A stretch of DNA of 64,000 nucleotides from NCBI RefSeq assembly GCF_018917935.1, contig NZ_JAHLPN010000008.1:1-64000 (forward strand). Reading direction: 5' to 3'. Below are positions 8,983 to 17,724 of the stretch, in pieces. A program made the position numbers and the translations under genes. Position 1 is the stretch's first letter; every line of letters begins with the position of its first letter. Origin of the DNA: Kineothrix sp. MSJ-39 (GTDB taxonomy: Bacteria > Bacillota > Clostridia > Lachnospirales > Lachnospiraceae). The notes beneath the pieces are model-generated. The model was not told where the DNA came from. It made no database searches and saw only the letters and a program-made list of their open reading frames with translations.

Positions 8983-9763
8983 GCTTTTAGAAAACGAAAG
9001 GCTTGATGATCTGGGTAGAAAAAATTACAAAATAATCCAAAATCCGGATGGTTTTTGTTTTGGCATGGATGCAGTGCTGTTGTCAGGCTATGCGAAAGTC
9101 AAAAAAGGGCAGCGTGTTTTGGATCTCGGAACCGGAACGGGAATCATTCCGATCCTGCTGGAAGCAAAAACAGAGGCTTCCCATCTGACGGGACTGGAGA
9201 TTCAGGAAAAAAGTGCGGATATGGCAAGGCGCAGTGTGCGCTACAATGATCTGGAGGATAAGATTTCCATTGTAACGGGTGATATCAAAGAAGCAGGAAG
9301 CCTGTTTGGCGCTGCTTCTTTTGACGTTGTGACCTCGAATCCGCCGTACATGATCGGCGGACATGGGCTGCAGAATCCATCCATGCCCAAAACGATCGCA
9401 AGACACGAAGTGCTTTGTAATCTGGAGGATGTGGTCAGGGCTGCATCAACGGTCTTAGTACCGGGCGGTTATTTTTACATGGTACACAGACCGTTCCGTC
9501 TGGCAGAGATCATCACAGCAATGACAAAATACCAGTTAGAGCCGAAGCGGATGCGTTTTGTATATCCATATGTGGATAAAGAGCCGAATATGGTACTGAT
9601 TGAGGCAAAAAAGGGAGCAAATTCCCGTGTGACGGTGGAAAAACCGCTGATCGTATACAAAGCAGTGGGTGAGTATACGGATGAGATCTACGATATTTAT
9701 AAGCCGGAAGTGTATGATAAAAGAAATCATGACGGGCAAGAATCTGGTGAAAAGCAGAAATAA
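8972..9763 (+). CDS. trmN6: tRNA1(Val) (adenine(37)-N6)-methyltransferase
   Basis: 263 residues. A Rossmann-fold SAM-dependent methyltransferase with motif I LDLGTGTGIIP (about 50-60) and the N6-adenine catalytic motif NPPY (123-126). It matches the TrmN6/YabB family that modifies tRNA. The ATG at 8972 is chosen; an adjacent TTG at 8969 is possible. It lies in the conserved block between ricT and rsmI; the yabA and yazA genes found here in Bacillus are absent. Confidence 0.9.
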   Translation: MKIELLENERLDDLGRKNYKIIQNPDGFCFGMDAVLLSGYAKVKKGQRVLDLGTGTGIIPILLEAKTEASHLTGLEIQEKSADMARRSVRYNDLEDKISIVTGDIKEAGSLFGAASFDVVTSNPPYMIGGHGLQNPSMPKTIARHEVLCNLEDVVRAASTVLVPGGYFYMVHRPFRLAEIITAMTKYQLEPKRMRFVYPYVDKEPNMVLIEAKKGANSRVTVEKPLIVYKAVGEYTDEIYDIYKPEVYDKRNHDGQESGEKQK

Positions 9764-9792
9764 TAAATCCGGGAGAAACAGAGAGGAACAAC

Positions 9793-10644
9793 ATGGCACA
9801 GGGAACTTTATATTTGTGTGCAACGCCGATCGGAAATCTGGGAGATATGTCGCCCCGTATCAGGGAGACATTATCACAAGTTGATCTGATCGCTGCTGAA
9901 GATACGAGAAACAGCATCAGGCTTTTGAATCATTTTGAAATTCATACGCCGATGACAAGCTATCATGAGTATAATAAGGTGGAAAAGGCATATGCTTTAA
10001 TAGAAAAAATGAAAGAGGGGGCGGATATTGCACTGATCACAGATGCAGGAACGCCTGCGATCTCCGATCCGGGAGAAGTTTTAGTAAAGATGTGTCAGGA
10101 AGCAGGCATTACCGTAACTTCCCTGCCAGGTCCTGCCGCGTGCATCACGGCGCTTACTCTGTCAGGGCTGCCAACGAGAAGATTCTGTTTTGAAGCTTTT
10201 TTGCCGGCGGATAAAAAAGAAAGACAGCTTATTTTAGAAGATCTGAAAACAGAAAAAAGAACGATCATTTTATATGAAGCACCGCATCATCTGATCAAAA
10301 CACTGCAGCTTTTGTTTGATACACTGGGTGACAGGCGCATTACGATCTGCAGGGAACTGACAAAGAAATTTGAGACAGTTATGCCAACGACACTTGCAGA
10401 GGCACTTTCCTATTATGAAGCAAATGAACCACGCGGTGAGTATGTGCTGGTGATCGAGGGCAAGAGCCAAGAAGCGGTTTTAGCGGATCAACGGGCTGTT
10501 TACGAGGAAATGTCGATCGAGGAACATATGGCACGTTATGAAGAGCAGGGAATGGATCACAAGGAAGCGATGAAAGCGGTTGCAAAAGACCGTGGGATCA
10601 GCAAACGTGAGGTATACAATTATTTAATAAATGTAAAAAAATAG
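9793..10644 (+). CDS. rsmI: 16S rRNA 2'-O-ribose C1402 methyltransferase
   Basis: 283 residues. The start GTLYLCATPIGNLGDM and the AAEDTRNS motif are diagnostic of RsmI, which methylates the ribose of C1402 in 16S rRNA using SAM. The LITDAGTPAISDPG and SLPGPAA motifs of the tetrapyrrole methylase fold are also present. The C-terminus (GISKREVYNYLIN) is the usual small helical tail. The ribosome binding site GAGAGGAA precedes ATG 9793. It is the last gene of the holB block. Confidence 0.96.
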   Translation: MAQGTLYLCATPIGNLGDMSPRIRETLSQVDLIAAEDTRNSIRLLNHFEIHTPMTSYHEYNKVEKAYALIEKMKEGADIALITDAGTPAISDPGEVLVKMCQEAGITVTSLPGPAACITALTLSGLPTRRFCFEAFLPADKKERQLILEDLKTEKRTIILYEAPHHLIKTLQLLFDTLGDRRITICRELTKKFETVMPTTLAEALSYYEANEPRGEYVLVIEGKSQEAVLADQRAVYEEMSIEEHMARYEEQGMDHKEAMKAVAKDRGISKREVYNYLINVKK

Positions 10645-10653
10645 GGAATTCTA

Positions 10654-10682
10654 TTTACAATGCAATCAGTGCATATTATAAT
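10654..10682 (+). promoter_or_regulatory. Predicted SigA-type promoter of acpP
   Basis: TTTACA (10654-10659) and TATAAT (10677-10682) have 17-nt spacing, an almost perfect vegetative promoter. It lies 67 nt upstream of the acyl carrier protein start. Confidence 0.75.
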
Positions 10683-10749
10683 CATGTAGCAAAGAGCGCA
10701 AATATGATAATGCAATACTTATTTTACGAATTTAAAGGAGAACGAAAAT

Positions 10750-10983
10750 ATGTTAGAAAGAGTTATTGAAATCATCAGAGAACAGCTAAATCTGGACGGA
10801 GTGGAAATTACAGAAGATTCTTCTTTCAAAGATGACTTAGGAGCTGATTCCTTAGATTTATTTGAACTTGTTATGGCATTTGAAGAAGAATACGGTGTTG
10901 AGATCCCATCTGAAGATCTGGAAAAGATCGCAACAGTCGGAGATATCGTAGAATATATGAAGTCTAAGGGTGTAGAAGTTTAA
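10750..10983 (+). CDS. acpP: Acyl carrier protein
   Basis: 77 residues, the normal size. The phosphopantetheine attachment site is S34 in GADSLD. The small acidic helical protein carries growing acyl chains in fatty acid synthesis. It has its own strong promoter and a clear ribosome binding site (AAAGGAG). No other fatty acid gene lies next to it; the next gene is convergent, so it is probably monocistronic. Confidence 0.95.
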   Translation: MLERVIEIIREQLNLDGVEITEDSSFKDDLGADSLDLFELVMAFEEEYGVEIPSEDLEKIATVGDIVEYMKSKGVEV

Positions 10984-10995
10984 TTCTCTGTTTTC

Positions 10996-11520
10996 TTATA
11001 AAAAGCGAACGATCAGGAAACTCGCTATCACGCCTGCTAAGGTTGCAACAAGTGCACCGGGCAGCGTGTAGCGGGTTTTCTTTATTTTTGCCGCCATAAA
11101 ATAAACGGACATGGTGTAAAAGATGGTTTCGGTTGAACTCATGATGAGGGAGGTCAGAAGTCCTGTCTGGCTGTCCGGGCCATATTCCTTGAAGATATCG
11201 AGGACAAGCCCTGTTGCAGCAGAAGAGGAGAACATTTTGATGAGCAGAAGGGGCATGATGGGAGCTGGGATATCAGCACCGGAAAACAGCCGGTTGCACA
11301 GATTACCCACAAAATCCAGAAAGCCGGAAGCACGCAGGACACCGACCGCGATCATCAGTCCGATCATGGTAGGCGCGATCGAGATAACAGTCTGCATACC
11401 AGACCTGGCACCTTCTAAAAATTCATCATAGACATTGACATGTGCACTGATCCCATATGCTACGATATAGAAAATGAGAAGTGGAATGATGATGTTGGAG
11501 AGATTGGCGAGAATGTTCAT
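10996..11520 (-). CDS. spmB: Spore maturation protein B
   Basis: 174 residues, a hydrophobic protein with several membrane segments of the nucleoside-recognition (Gate) family. The N-terminus (NIIIPLLIFYIVAYGI), the SGMQTVISIAPTMIGLMIAVG region and the SSTETIFYTMSVY motif match SpmB. In Bacillus, SpmA and SpmB are needed for spore core dehydration. spmA lies 104 bp upstream on the same strand. Some non-sporulating Lachnospiraceae retain the pair. Confidence 0.9.
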   Translation of the reverse strand: MNILANLSNIIIPLLIFYIVAYGISAHVNVYDEFLEGARSGMQTVISIAPTMIGLMIAVGVLRASGFLDFVGNLCNRLFSGADIPAPIMPLLLIKMFSSSAATGLVLDIFKEYGPDSQTGLLTSLIMSSTETIFYTMSVYFMAAKIKKTRYTLPGALVATLAGVIASFLIVRFL

Positions 11521-11624
11521 GGCTCAGGTCCTTTCCGTTTTATATATTTATGCATGAAAAGCAGACGACAGATTTTTACTGAAAAGACTGCTATGTACTG
11601 CATGATTGGCATATCAGGCTGCAT

Positions 11625-12221
11625 TTAAGAAGGACTTTTGTCGGCAAATTTAATAAACAAAATACCTGCAAGGGTGGAGCAGGTCGTGGCAAGTATGGCG
11701 GGCATGATAATAGAAGTCGGTGTTACGCTGCCATACTGGCTCCGGTAGACGATGATATTGACCGGAATGAGCTGCAAAGACGAGATATTCAGGATCAGAA
11801 AGTTACACATTTCATTGCTGGCAGCAGTCGGATCCTTACAGGTTTTGTTGTTTCGCTGTATTTTGCCAAGCTCCTCCATGGCTTTCAGTCCCGCGGGGGT
11901 ACATGCCCAGCCCAGTCCTAAAATGTTGGCGACCACATTGGTCGAAATGTATTCGAGAGCAATATCTTCATAACGCAGGCGCGGAAACAGAAACAAAAGA
12001 AACGGACGGAGCTTTTTTGTCATGGATGCAATAATACCTGCCTTTTGGGCGATCTGCATGAGCCCGACCCAGAGTGCCATGACACCGAGCATTGTAATAC
12101 AGAGTGTTACGGCTTCTCTTGCGCTGTCAAGTGCCGCATTACTGAGTTCTGCCATATGTCCTGTCAGCGATCCGTAAATAATGCCAATGATGATCATAAA
12201 TGCCCAGATATAATTCAGCAT
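11625..12221 (-). CDS. spmA: Spore maturation protein A
   Basis: 198 residues, polytopic membrane protein of the same fold as SpmB. LGVMALWVGLMQIAQKAGI and STNVVANILGLGWACTPAG are typical of SpmA; the NxxAN-like region and WACTPAGLKAMEEL are conserved. It is the first gene of the spmA-spmB operon (minus strand), with a ribosome binding site AGGAAAGGAA before ATG 12221. Confidence 0.92.
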   Translation of the reverse strand: MLNYIWAFMIIIGIIYGSLTGHMAELSNAALDSAREAVTLCITMLGVMALWVGLMQIAQKAGIIASMTKKLRPFLLFLFPRLRYEDIALEYISTNVVANILGLGWACTPAGLKAMEELGKIQRNNKTCKDPTAASNEMCNFLILNISSLQLIPVNIIVYRSQYGSVTPTSIIMPAILATTCSTLAGILFIKFADKSPS

Positions 12222-12432
12222 AAAAATTCCTTTCCTGCACGTTCTGCTATTTCAGTATATGAGGCAGGGCATGGGCAAAATACTGCTGATTTTGGGAAAT
12301 ACTTTTGGACAAACTCTTTACCGAAAACACTGGAAAGTGTATGATTGAAACATCCGGTATAAAGTTTCCGGAGCAATATTGTATAAAATAGAATCACCAT
12401 GCAGGAGAGAACATGAAAAAAGGAGAGGCGAG

Positions 12433-14409
12433 ATGAAGAAAAGCAGCTTGGGAAAGGGACTGGCATTGTGTCTGATGGCAGCAATGTCTGTTACACAGAT
12501 ACCGGTAAGTGCAGAGACATTATCGGAGAATACATTGGAGGCAGAGCAGCAGGTATCCGATGACCTTCAGACAGCGGATGGTCTGACATATGTCATCATA
12601 ACATCGGAAACGGAGCAGTACATCAGGATCACGGGCTGTGATGAGAACGCTACTTCTGTGACAATTCCGAGTGAGATCAATGGTATTCCGGTAACAGAAA
12701 TAAAAACACAGACAGCATTTCACGGCTGTAATAAAATTGAGACATTTGTAGTGGCAGAGGGAAATACCGTATTTGAAAGCCGCGGAAATGCAATTATCCG
12801 AAAAAAAGAAGACGGTAAAAGCGATGTGAAACTGATCGCCGGCTGTAAAAATACAGTTATTCCGAATGATGTGACAAGCATAGAGCCATATGCATTTTAT
12901 GGCTGCAGTGGTCTAAAGGAGATCACATTACCGGACAGTCTCAAATATATCTATAATGATTCATTCAGTGAAAGCGGGCTGACAAGCATCAAAATTCCGG
13001 ACAGCGTAGAATATATAGGACCATGTACATTTAAGCAATGTAAAGATCTGTCACATGTGGAATTACCGGATGGACTGACCAGACTTTTGGATGAAACATT
13101 CACCGGCTGCAGCAGTCTGGAGGAAATTGTACTTCCGGACAGTATCACAGAGCTTGGCTATGAGGCATTTTGCCTCAGCGGTCTGAAAAAGATTGTCATT
13201 CCAAGCGGTATGACAAATATACCGAGTGGTCTGTTTAGAAGCTGTGAAAATCTGGAAGGTGTCACAATACCGGACGGCGTAACCAGCATAGGAATCGTAG
13301 CCTTTGATAGATGCAGCAGCTTAACAGATATAAAGATCCCTGCAAGTGTAACGAGTATTAGGTACAGTGCTTTTCACAAATGCAGCAGCTTAACAAGTAT
13401 CAAAATCCCGGAAGGTGTGACTCAGATTGAGAAAGATACGTTTTCACAATGTGAGTCTTTAGAGTATGTTGGTCTGCCAGCCAGCCTGACAAGTATAGAT
13501 CCCATAGCATTTACCTTTTGTTCCAAGTTAAAGGATGTTTATTACGGAGGAAGCAAGGAGCAGTATGAGGCAGCAGCTCTCTATGATTTTGGCGATACCG
13601 TTACAATACATTATAATGCGACAATGCCTGATGGGATCCATACGCATGTAAAAGACGCGGGCACGACAGTAGCTGCGACCTGTGAAGAAAAAGGCTCTAC
13701 AACTTACAAGTGTAAGATCTGTGGAGAGGTCATGGAAAAGACAGAAACAAATGCCTTGGGACATACATGGGATGCAGGAAAAATAACAAAAGAGCCGACC
13801 GTAGAGGCGGAAGGCATCAAGACATATACCTGCACGACATGTGGCAAGACAAAGACAGAGTCTGTAGCGAAGAAAACAGAGACTACAGCTGCTGCAGGAA
13901 CAAAACTGAAAGAGAAAACAGGTAGAGAGTTTCAGGTGATTAAATCCGGTTCTTCTGAAAGTAAGCCATCTGTCATGCTTACAAAGCTGTCTGCCAAAGA
14001 TAAGAAGGCAAAGAAGGTTACAGTTCCGAAAACAGTTACGATCGACAATGTGGAATATCAGGTAACAGGTATTGCGGCAAAAGCATTTAAGAACAACAAG
14101 AAGCTGCAGAGCGTTGTTATTCCGGATACGATCACAAAAATCGGAACCGGCAGTTTTGAAGGCTGCAAAAACTTAAAGAGCATTACGATTGGAAAGAATG
14201 TAACCTCCATCGGTAAGAGTGCTTTTAAGAATTGTAAAAACCTCAAAAAGATAACTGTCAAGGGTGCCAGGATAAAGACAGTTGGAAAAGGTGCATTCAC
14301 AGGTATCAATAAGAAATGTGTCATTAAAGTACCGAAGAAACAGTTGAAGTCTTACAAGAGCCTGTTCAAGGGAAAAGGGCAGAAGAAATCTGTGAAGATC
14401 ACAAAATAG
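12433..14409 (+). CDS. BspA-type leucine-rich-repeat surface protein
   Basis: 658 residues. A Sec signal peptide (MKKSSLGKG, hydrophobic core, cleavage after PVSA) is followed by about a dozen BspA-type LRR_5 repeats (pattern A(F)xxCxxLxxIxIPxxVTxIG) at about 60-390. A Cys-rich spacer with CKICG and CTTCG pairs spans about 405-475, and a second LRR block spans about 520-625. No LPXTG or membrane anchor is visible at the basic C-terminus. Such proteins often bind host matrix or other bacteria, but the ligand is unknown. The start at 12433 follows AGGAGAGGCGAG; an upstream in-frame TTG has no ribosome site. Confidence 0.9.
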   Translation: MKKSSLGKGLALCLMAAMSVTQIPVSAETLSENTLEAEQQVSDDLQTADGLTYVIITSETEQYIRITGCDENATSVTIPSEINGIPVTEIKTQTAFHGCNKIETFVVAEGNTVFESRGNAIIRKKEDGKSDVKLIAGCKNTVIPNDVTSIEPYAFYGCSGLKEITLPDSLKYIYNDSFSESGLTSIKIPDSVEYIGPCTFKQCKDLSHVELPDGLTRLLDETFTGCSSLEEIVLPDSITELGYEAFCLSGLKKIVIPSGMTNIPSGLFRSCENLEGVTIPDGVTSIGIVAFDRCSSLTDIKIPASVTSIRYSAFHKCSSLTSIKIPEGVTQIEKDTFSQCESLEYVGLPASLTSIDPIAFTFCSKLKDVYYGGSKEQYEAAALYDFGDTVTIHYNATMPDGIHTHVKDAGTTVAATCEEKGSTTYKCKICGEVMEKTETNALGHTWDAGKITKEPTVEAEGIKTYTCTTCGKTKTESVAKKTETTAAAGTKLKEKTGREFQVIKSGSSESKPSVMLTKLSAKDKKAKKVTVPKTVTIDNVEYQVTGIAAKAFKNNKKLQSVVIPDTITKIGTGSFEGCKNLKSITIGKNVTSIGKSAFKNCKNLKKITVKGARIKTVGKGAFTGINKKCVIKVPKKQLKSYKSLFKGKGQKKSVKITK

Positions 14410-14423
14410 AAAGTTGATATAAA

Positions 14424-14482
14424 AACAGGAACAGTATATAGCCGCAATCACGTTTGGCTATATGCTGTTCCTGTTTTATTTT
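14424..14482 (+). terminator. Strong intrinsic terminator after the LRR gene
   Basis: A 20-bp nearly perfect stem (AACAGGAACAG-TATATAGCC against GGCTATATG-CTGTTCCTGTT) and a T-rich tail. The loop contains GCAATCACGTTT, a motif that recurs in the repeat elements at 58301 and 59893. Confidence 0.85.
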
Positions 14483-14777
14483 CTGCATTTCTACAGTTGA
14501 GCTCAAGATTTTCCTCTGCTATCATAACCATATTCACCGCCGCCTTTCCGGCAACGATTATCTCAGAGCTTTAGCTCATCTGAAAAGGGCATTTCGCCCG
14601 GGTTTTTAATTTTAAAATACAACAGGGAAATCAACAGTAAATGCCATAAATGGACTTGAATTGTCATGTTGATAAGGATGCTGGAATGACATATAATAGG
14701 GTAAACCCTATTTCGTCTATGTTTTTCTCTGTTTTTATATAGAGGTAACCATAAACAGACAGAGAAAGGAAAGAGGA
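14483..14777. other. Intergenic region upstream of the Rpn gene
   Basis: No gene is visible. It contains GGGCATTTCGCCC near 14587, a small GC-rich hairpin followed by a T-rich stretch, and an A/T-rich segment. A promoter for the downstream Rpn-type gene probably lies near 14690-14740, but I could not fix it. Confidence 0.3.
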
Positions 14778-15581
14778 ATGGATCAGAAAAAACCAAGAAA
14801 AACCGAGAAAAGACAGTTGGAAATCGTCAGGCAGCTTCGACCGATAGATGATTGCTTTTTTGAAGTAATGATGGAGGATCCGGAAGCCTGTGAGGAATTA
14901 TTGCAGGTCGTTTTGGAAAATCCGTTGTTAAGAATAAAGAAAGAAACTGTTTCAGGTCAGAAGAGTATCCGGATCATCGGAAAGCGTTCTATTCGAGTGG
15001 ATGCTTATGCGGAAGGTAATGAGGATACGATATTTAATATTGAAATCCAAAGGGCTGATAATGAAAATCATGTGAAGAGAGTAAGGTACAATGCTTCCGT
15101 GATAACGGTAAACCGTTCGGAACCGGGAGATTTGTTTGAACAGGTGCAGGAACTGTTTGTTATATACATTGCGGATTTCGATGTAATACGCAATGGAAGG
15201 ACGATCAGTCATGCGGAAATGACATGTATGGAAACAGGTGTAACATTGAATGACGGACTACATGAGATATTCGTTACAACTATTGGAAAAGATAACAGCA
15301 AGATTGCAAGGCTGATGAAGGAATATAAGAATCCGGATATGAATAATCCGGAGTTCCCGAAACAATCCAAAAGGGTACAGGAAATGAAACATGATTCAAA
15401 GGAGGCAGAGAAAATGTGTTCATTAGTTGAGGAATATGCAAGAGAGAAAGTAATTCAAGAAGCAATAGAATCGGCTGTCGAATTTGACAGACCAAAGGAA
15501 GAAACAATTGCCAGACTTATAAAGAAATTTGACTTGACAAAAGAAAAAGCGCAGGAATATTATGACATATTTGCTAAGTAA
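14778..15581 (+). CDS. Rpn / PD-(D/E)XK nuclease family protein
   Basis: 267 residues. The N-terminus (LRPIDDCFFEVMMEDPEACEELL) and the core IRVDAYA...IFNIEIQ match the Rpn/PDDEXK_2 nuclease family (often annotated as putative transposase). The catalytic pattern is D in VDAYA and the E-x-Q in NIEIQ. Rpn proteins cleave DNA and promote recombination, and are abundant and mobile in gut Clostridia. The C-terminus is a charged helical region (residues 190-267). The ribosome site AAAGGAAAGAGG precedes ATG 14778. A second, more divergent member lies at 58928. Confidence 0.85.
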   Translation: MDQKKPRKTEKRQLEIVRQLRPIDDCFFEVMMEDPEACEELLQVVLENPLLRIKKETVSGQKSIRIIGKRSIRVDAYAEGNEDTIFNIEIQRADNENHVKRVRYNASVITVNRSEPGDLFEQVQELFVIYIADFDVIRNGRTISHAEMTCMETGVTLNDGLHEIFVTTIGKDNSKIARLMKEYKNPDMNNPEFPKQSKRVQEMKHDSKEAEKMCSLVEEYAREKVIQEAIESAVEFDRPKEETIARLIKKFDLTKEKAQEYYDIFAK

Positions 15582-15733
15582 CTGACATAAAAGAAAAACA
15601 GGCTGCTTATGGCATCAGGTACTTTTCGCTTAAATTCTGCATGGAATGTTGAAAAACTTTGCTTCATCATCTATAATCTTTTATACAGGGGTTCTAAATA
15701 GGTATCGTGATGAAAGAAAAGGAGAATAGCAAA

Positions 15734-16654
15734 ATGAGACTGATTACACGTTCGGATTTTGATGGACTTGCATGTGGTGCACTTTTAAAGGAAGCAGGGA
15801 TTATCGATCATTGGAAATTTGCACATCCAAAGGATCTGCAGGATGGACTTGTAGAGGTAACAGAGGATGACTGCCTTGCCAATGTGCCATTTGTAGAAGG
15901 CTGCGGTCTTTGGTTCGACCATCATTCCAGTGAACATGAGAGAATGCAGCTTGAGGGTAAATATAAAGGCGAAAGCCGTGTGACACCTTCCTGTGCACGT
16001 ATTATTTATGAATATTACGGCGGAAAAGAAAAGTTTCCGCAGTTTGACGATATGATGGAAGCTGTTGATAAGGTAGACAGCGGTAATCTGACGATCGATG
16101 ATGTACAGAATCCAAAGGGCTGGGTGCTCATCGGCTTCTTAATGGATCCACGTACAGGACTTGGACGCTGGAGAGATTTCACGATCAGCAATTATCAGCT
16201 TATGGAAAAACTGATTGATGCCTGTCGTACTATGACAACAGACGAGATCTTAAATCTGCCGGATGTGAAGGAACGTATCGAAGTATACTTTGAGCAGACA
16301 GAAAAGTTCAAAGAAATGGTCAAGGCGCATACAAAAGTAGACGGAAAGGTCATTATTTCCGATCTGCGCGGTGTAGATCCGATCTACTCCGGTAATCGTT
16401 TCATGATCTATTCCATGTATCCGGAGCAGAATATTTCTGCATGGATCGTAAACGGTAAGGGCGGACATGGCTGCAGTGCAGCAGTTGGTTACAGCATTTT
16501 GAACAGAACATCCGATGTCAATGTCGGAAGCCTGATGCTGAAATACAACGGCGGCGGACATAAAGCAGTCGGAACCTGTCAGTTTACGGATGAGACAATG
16601 GAAACAGAGCTTCCGAAGATGCTGGCTGAGCTTTGCGAAATGAGCAATAAATAA
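15734..16654 (+). CDS. DHH-family phosphohydrolase
   Basis: 306 residues. N-terminal RLITRSDFDGLACGALL and the DHH-like motif WFDHHSSE (about residues 61-68) mark the DHH superfamily, with the C-terminal DHHA1-type GGGHKAVG motif at the end (YNGGGHKAVGTCQF). Members hydrolyse phosphodiester or phosphoanhydride bonds (oligoRNA, c-di-AMP products, polyphosphate); the substrate here is unknown. The start is set at ATG 15734, which has AAAGGAG about 10 nt upstream; an upstream GTG has no ribosome site. Confidence 0.88.
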   Translation: MRLITRSDFDGLACGALLKEAGIIDHWKFAHPKDLQDGLVEVTEDDCLANVPFVEGCGLWFDHHSSEHERMQLEGKYKGESRVTPSCARIIYEYYGGKEKFPQFDDMMEAVDKVDSGNLTIDDVQNPKGWVLIGFLMDPRTGLGRWRDFTISNYQLMEKLIDACRTMTTDEILNLPDVKERIEVYFEQTEKFKEMVKAHTKVDGKVIISDLRGVDPIYSGNRFMIYSMYPEQNISAWIVNGKGGHGCSAAVGYSILNRTSDVNVGSLMLKYNGGGHKAVGTCQFTDETMETELPKMLAELCEMSNK

Positions 16655-16670
16655 CATAATGTGGACTGAA

Positions 16671-16709
16671 GAATCTGTATCTTTCTTTTCAGAAGGATAC
16701 AGATTTTTT
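16671..16709 (+). terminator. Intrinsic terminator after the DHH gene
   Basis: GAATCTGTATC pairs with GGATACAGATT, closing on a CTTTTCAGAA-type loop, followed by six T. It sits 16 nt after the stop. Confidence 0.85.
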
Positions 16710-16812
16710 GTTATGGCGACGAGGAAAATGCACGCATTTATGCGGTGCATTTGACGACCGCTAATCAGAGCGAGATTCGCAGAGCGCATCTCGTCTCTGT
16801 TATGGCGACGAG
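16709..16812. repeat. 15-bp direct repeats flanking a hairpin
   Basis: TGTTATGGCGACGAG occurs at 16709-16723 and again at 16798-16812. The 74 bp between contain GAGATTCGCAGAGCGCATCTC, an imperfect hairpin. No coding potential. It may be a small repeat element or a remnant. Confidence 0.45.
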
Positions 16813-16910
16813 AAAAATAAGACACTATAAAAATAATAGTCGACAAAATCCATATATAAGAGTTAGAATAAACTAACAAAAGTAAGACTATTCAAAGAGG
16901 AGAAAAGAAA

Positions 16911-17717
16911 ATGCAGGAAGAAAAGATTAAACCGGTATTAAACGGAGCAGCGGAGACTATGCTGCAAAGCTTTTATGCGAGGGCGATGTACAGTAAAAAT
17001 CCGAAACATCGTTTTAAGGATAAGAAGGCAGAGGAGATCGTGGCAAAGCTGGACTACGATTTTTCCAAAGCAGGAAAGGATCAGACAATGAGTGGCGGTG
17101 TCATTGCCAGAACTGCAGTTTTGGATGAACTTGTATCTGATTTTATCCAAAAAAATCCTGACTGCACGGTTGTGAATATTGCCTGTGGTCTGGATACACG
17201 GTTTTACCGGATGGATAATGGCAGGATTACCTGGTACAATCTGGATCTGCCTGAAACGATACAGGTGCGGGATTCCGTATACAGAGAGGAAGGGCGTGTT
17301 TCAACGATCGGCTGTTCCTGTTTTAATCCTGCATGGCCGGAAAAGGTGGCAAAAAGAGGAAAAATGCTCTTTATCATAGAGGGATTGACCATGTATCTGA
17401 CAAAGGAGCAGGTGACGCAGATGCTTGCGATCATCCGGGATAACTTTGACAATGCCTATGTGATCATGGAATGTCTGTGTCCGAAATTTGTGAATAAAGA
17501 GAAGGTGGAAAAATCCATCCAGTCCACCGGCGCAGTCTTTACCTGGGGCGCAAACAGCTTTGAGGAGCTGGGAGATGTGGCAAAGGGCTTTTGCAAGGTA
17601 AAGAATGACAACATCCTGCGTGGTATGTGGGTGTTAAATCCGGCGTTTAAGCTGGTGACTTGGCTTCCGGTCATGAAGAAAATGTCACAGAAAATTCTGG
17701 TATTTGAAAAGGCATAA
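16911..17717 (+). CDS. Leucine carboxyl methyltransferase-family protein
   Basis: 268 residues. SAM-binding motif VNIACGLDTRFYRMDNG and the following YNLDLPETIQVR match the LCM/PF04072 class I methyltransferase family. The usual substrates are small molecules or carboxyl groups; here it is unknown. The protein has no signal peptide. The ribosome site is AAGAGGAG before ATG 16911. Confidence 0.85.
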   Translation: MQEEKIKPVLNGAAETMLQSFYARAMYSKNPKHRFKDKKAEEIVAKLDYDFSKAGKDQTMSGGVIARTAVLDELVSDFIQKNPDCTVVNIACGLDTRFYRMDNGRITWYNLDLPETIQVRDSVYREEGRVSTIGCSCFNPAWPEKVAKRGKMLFIIEGLTMYLTKEQVTQMLAIIRDNFDNAYVIMECLCPKFVNKEKVEKSIQSTGAVFTWGANSFEELGDVAKGFCKVKNDNILRGMWVLNPAFKLVTWLPVMKKMSQKILVFEKA

Positions 17718-17724
17718 AAATGGA

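Noticed and set aside
12379-12432. An upstream start of the LRR protein at 12379
   Set aside because: It is a TTG without ribosome site and would put a polar stretch before the signal peptide; ATG 12433 follows AGGAGAGG.
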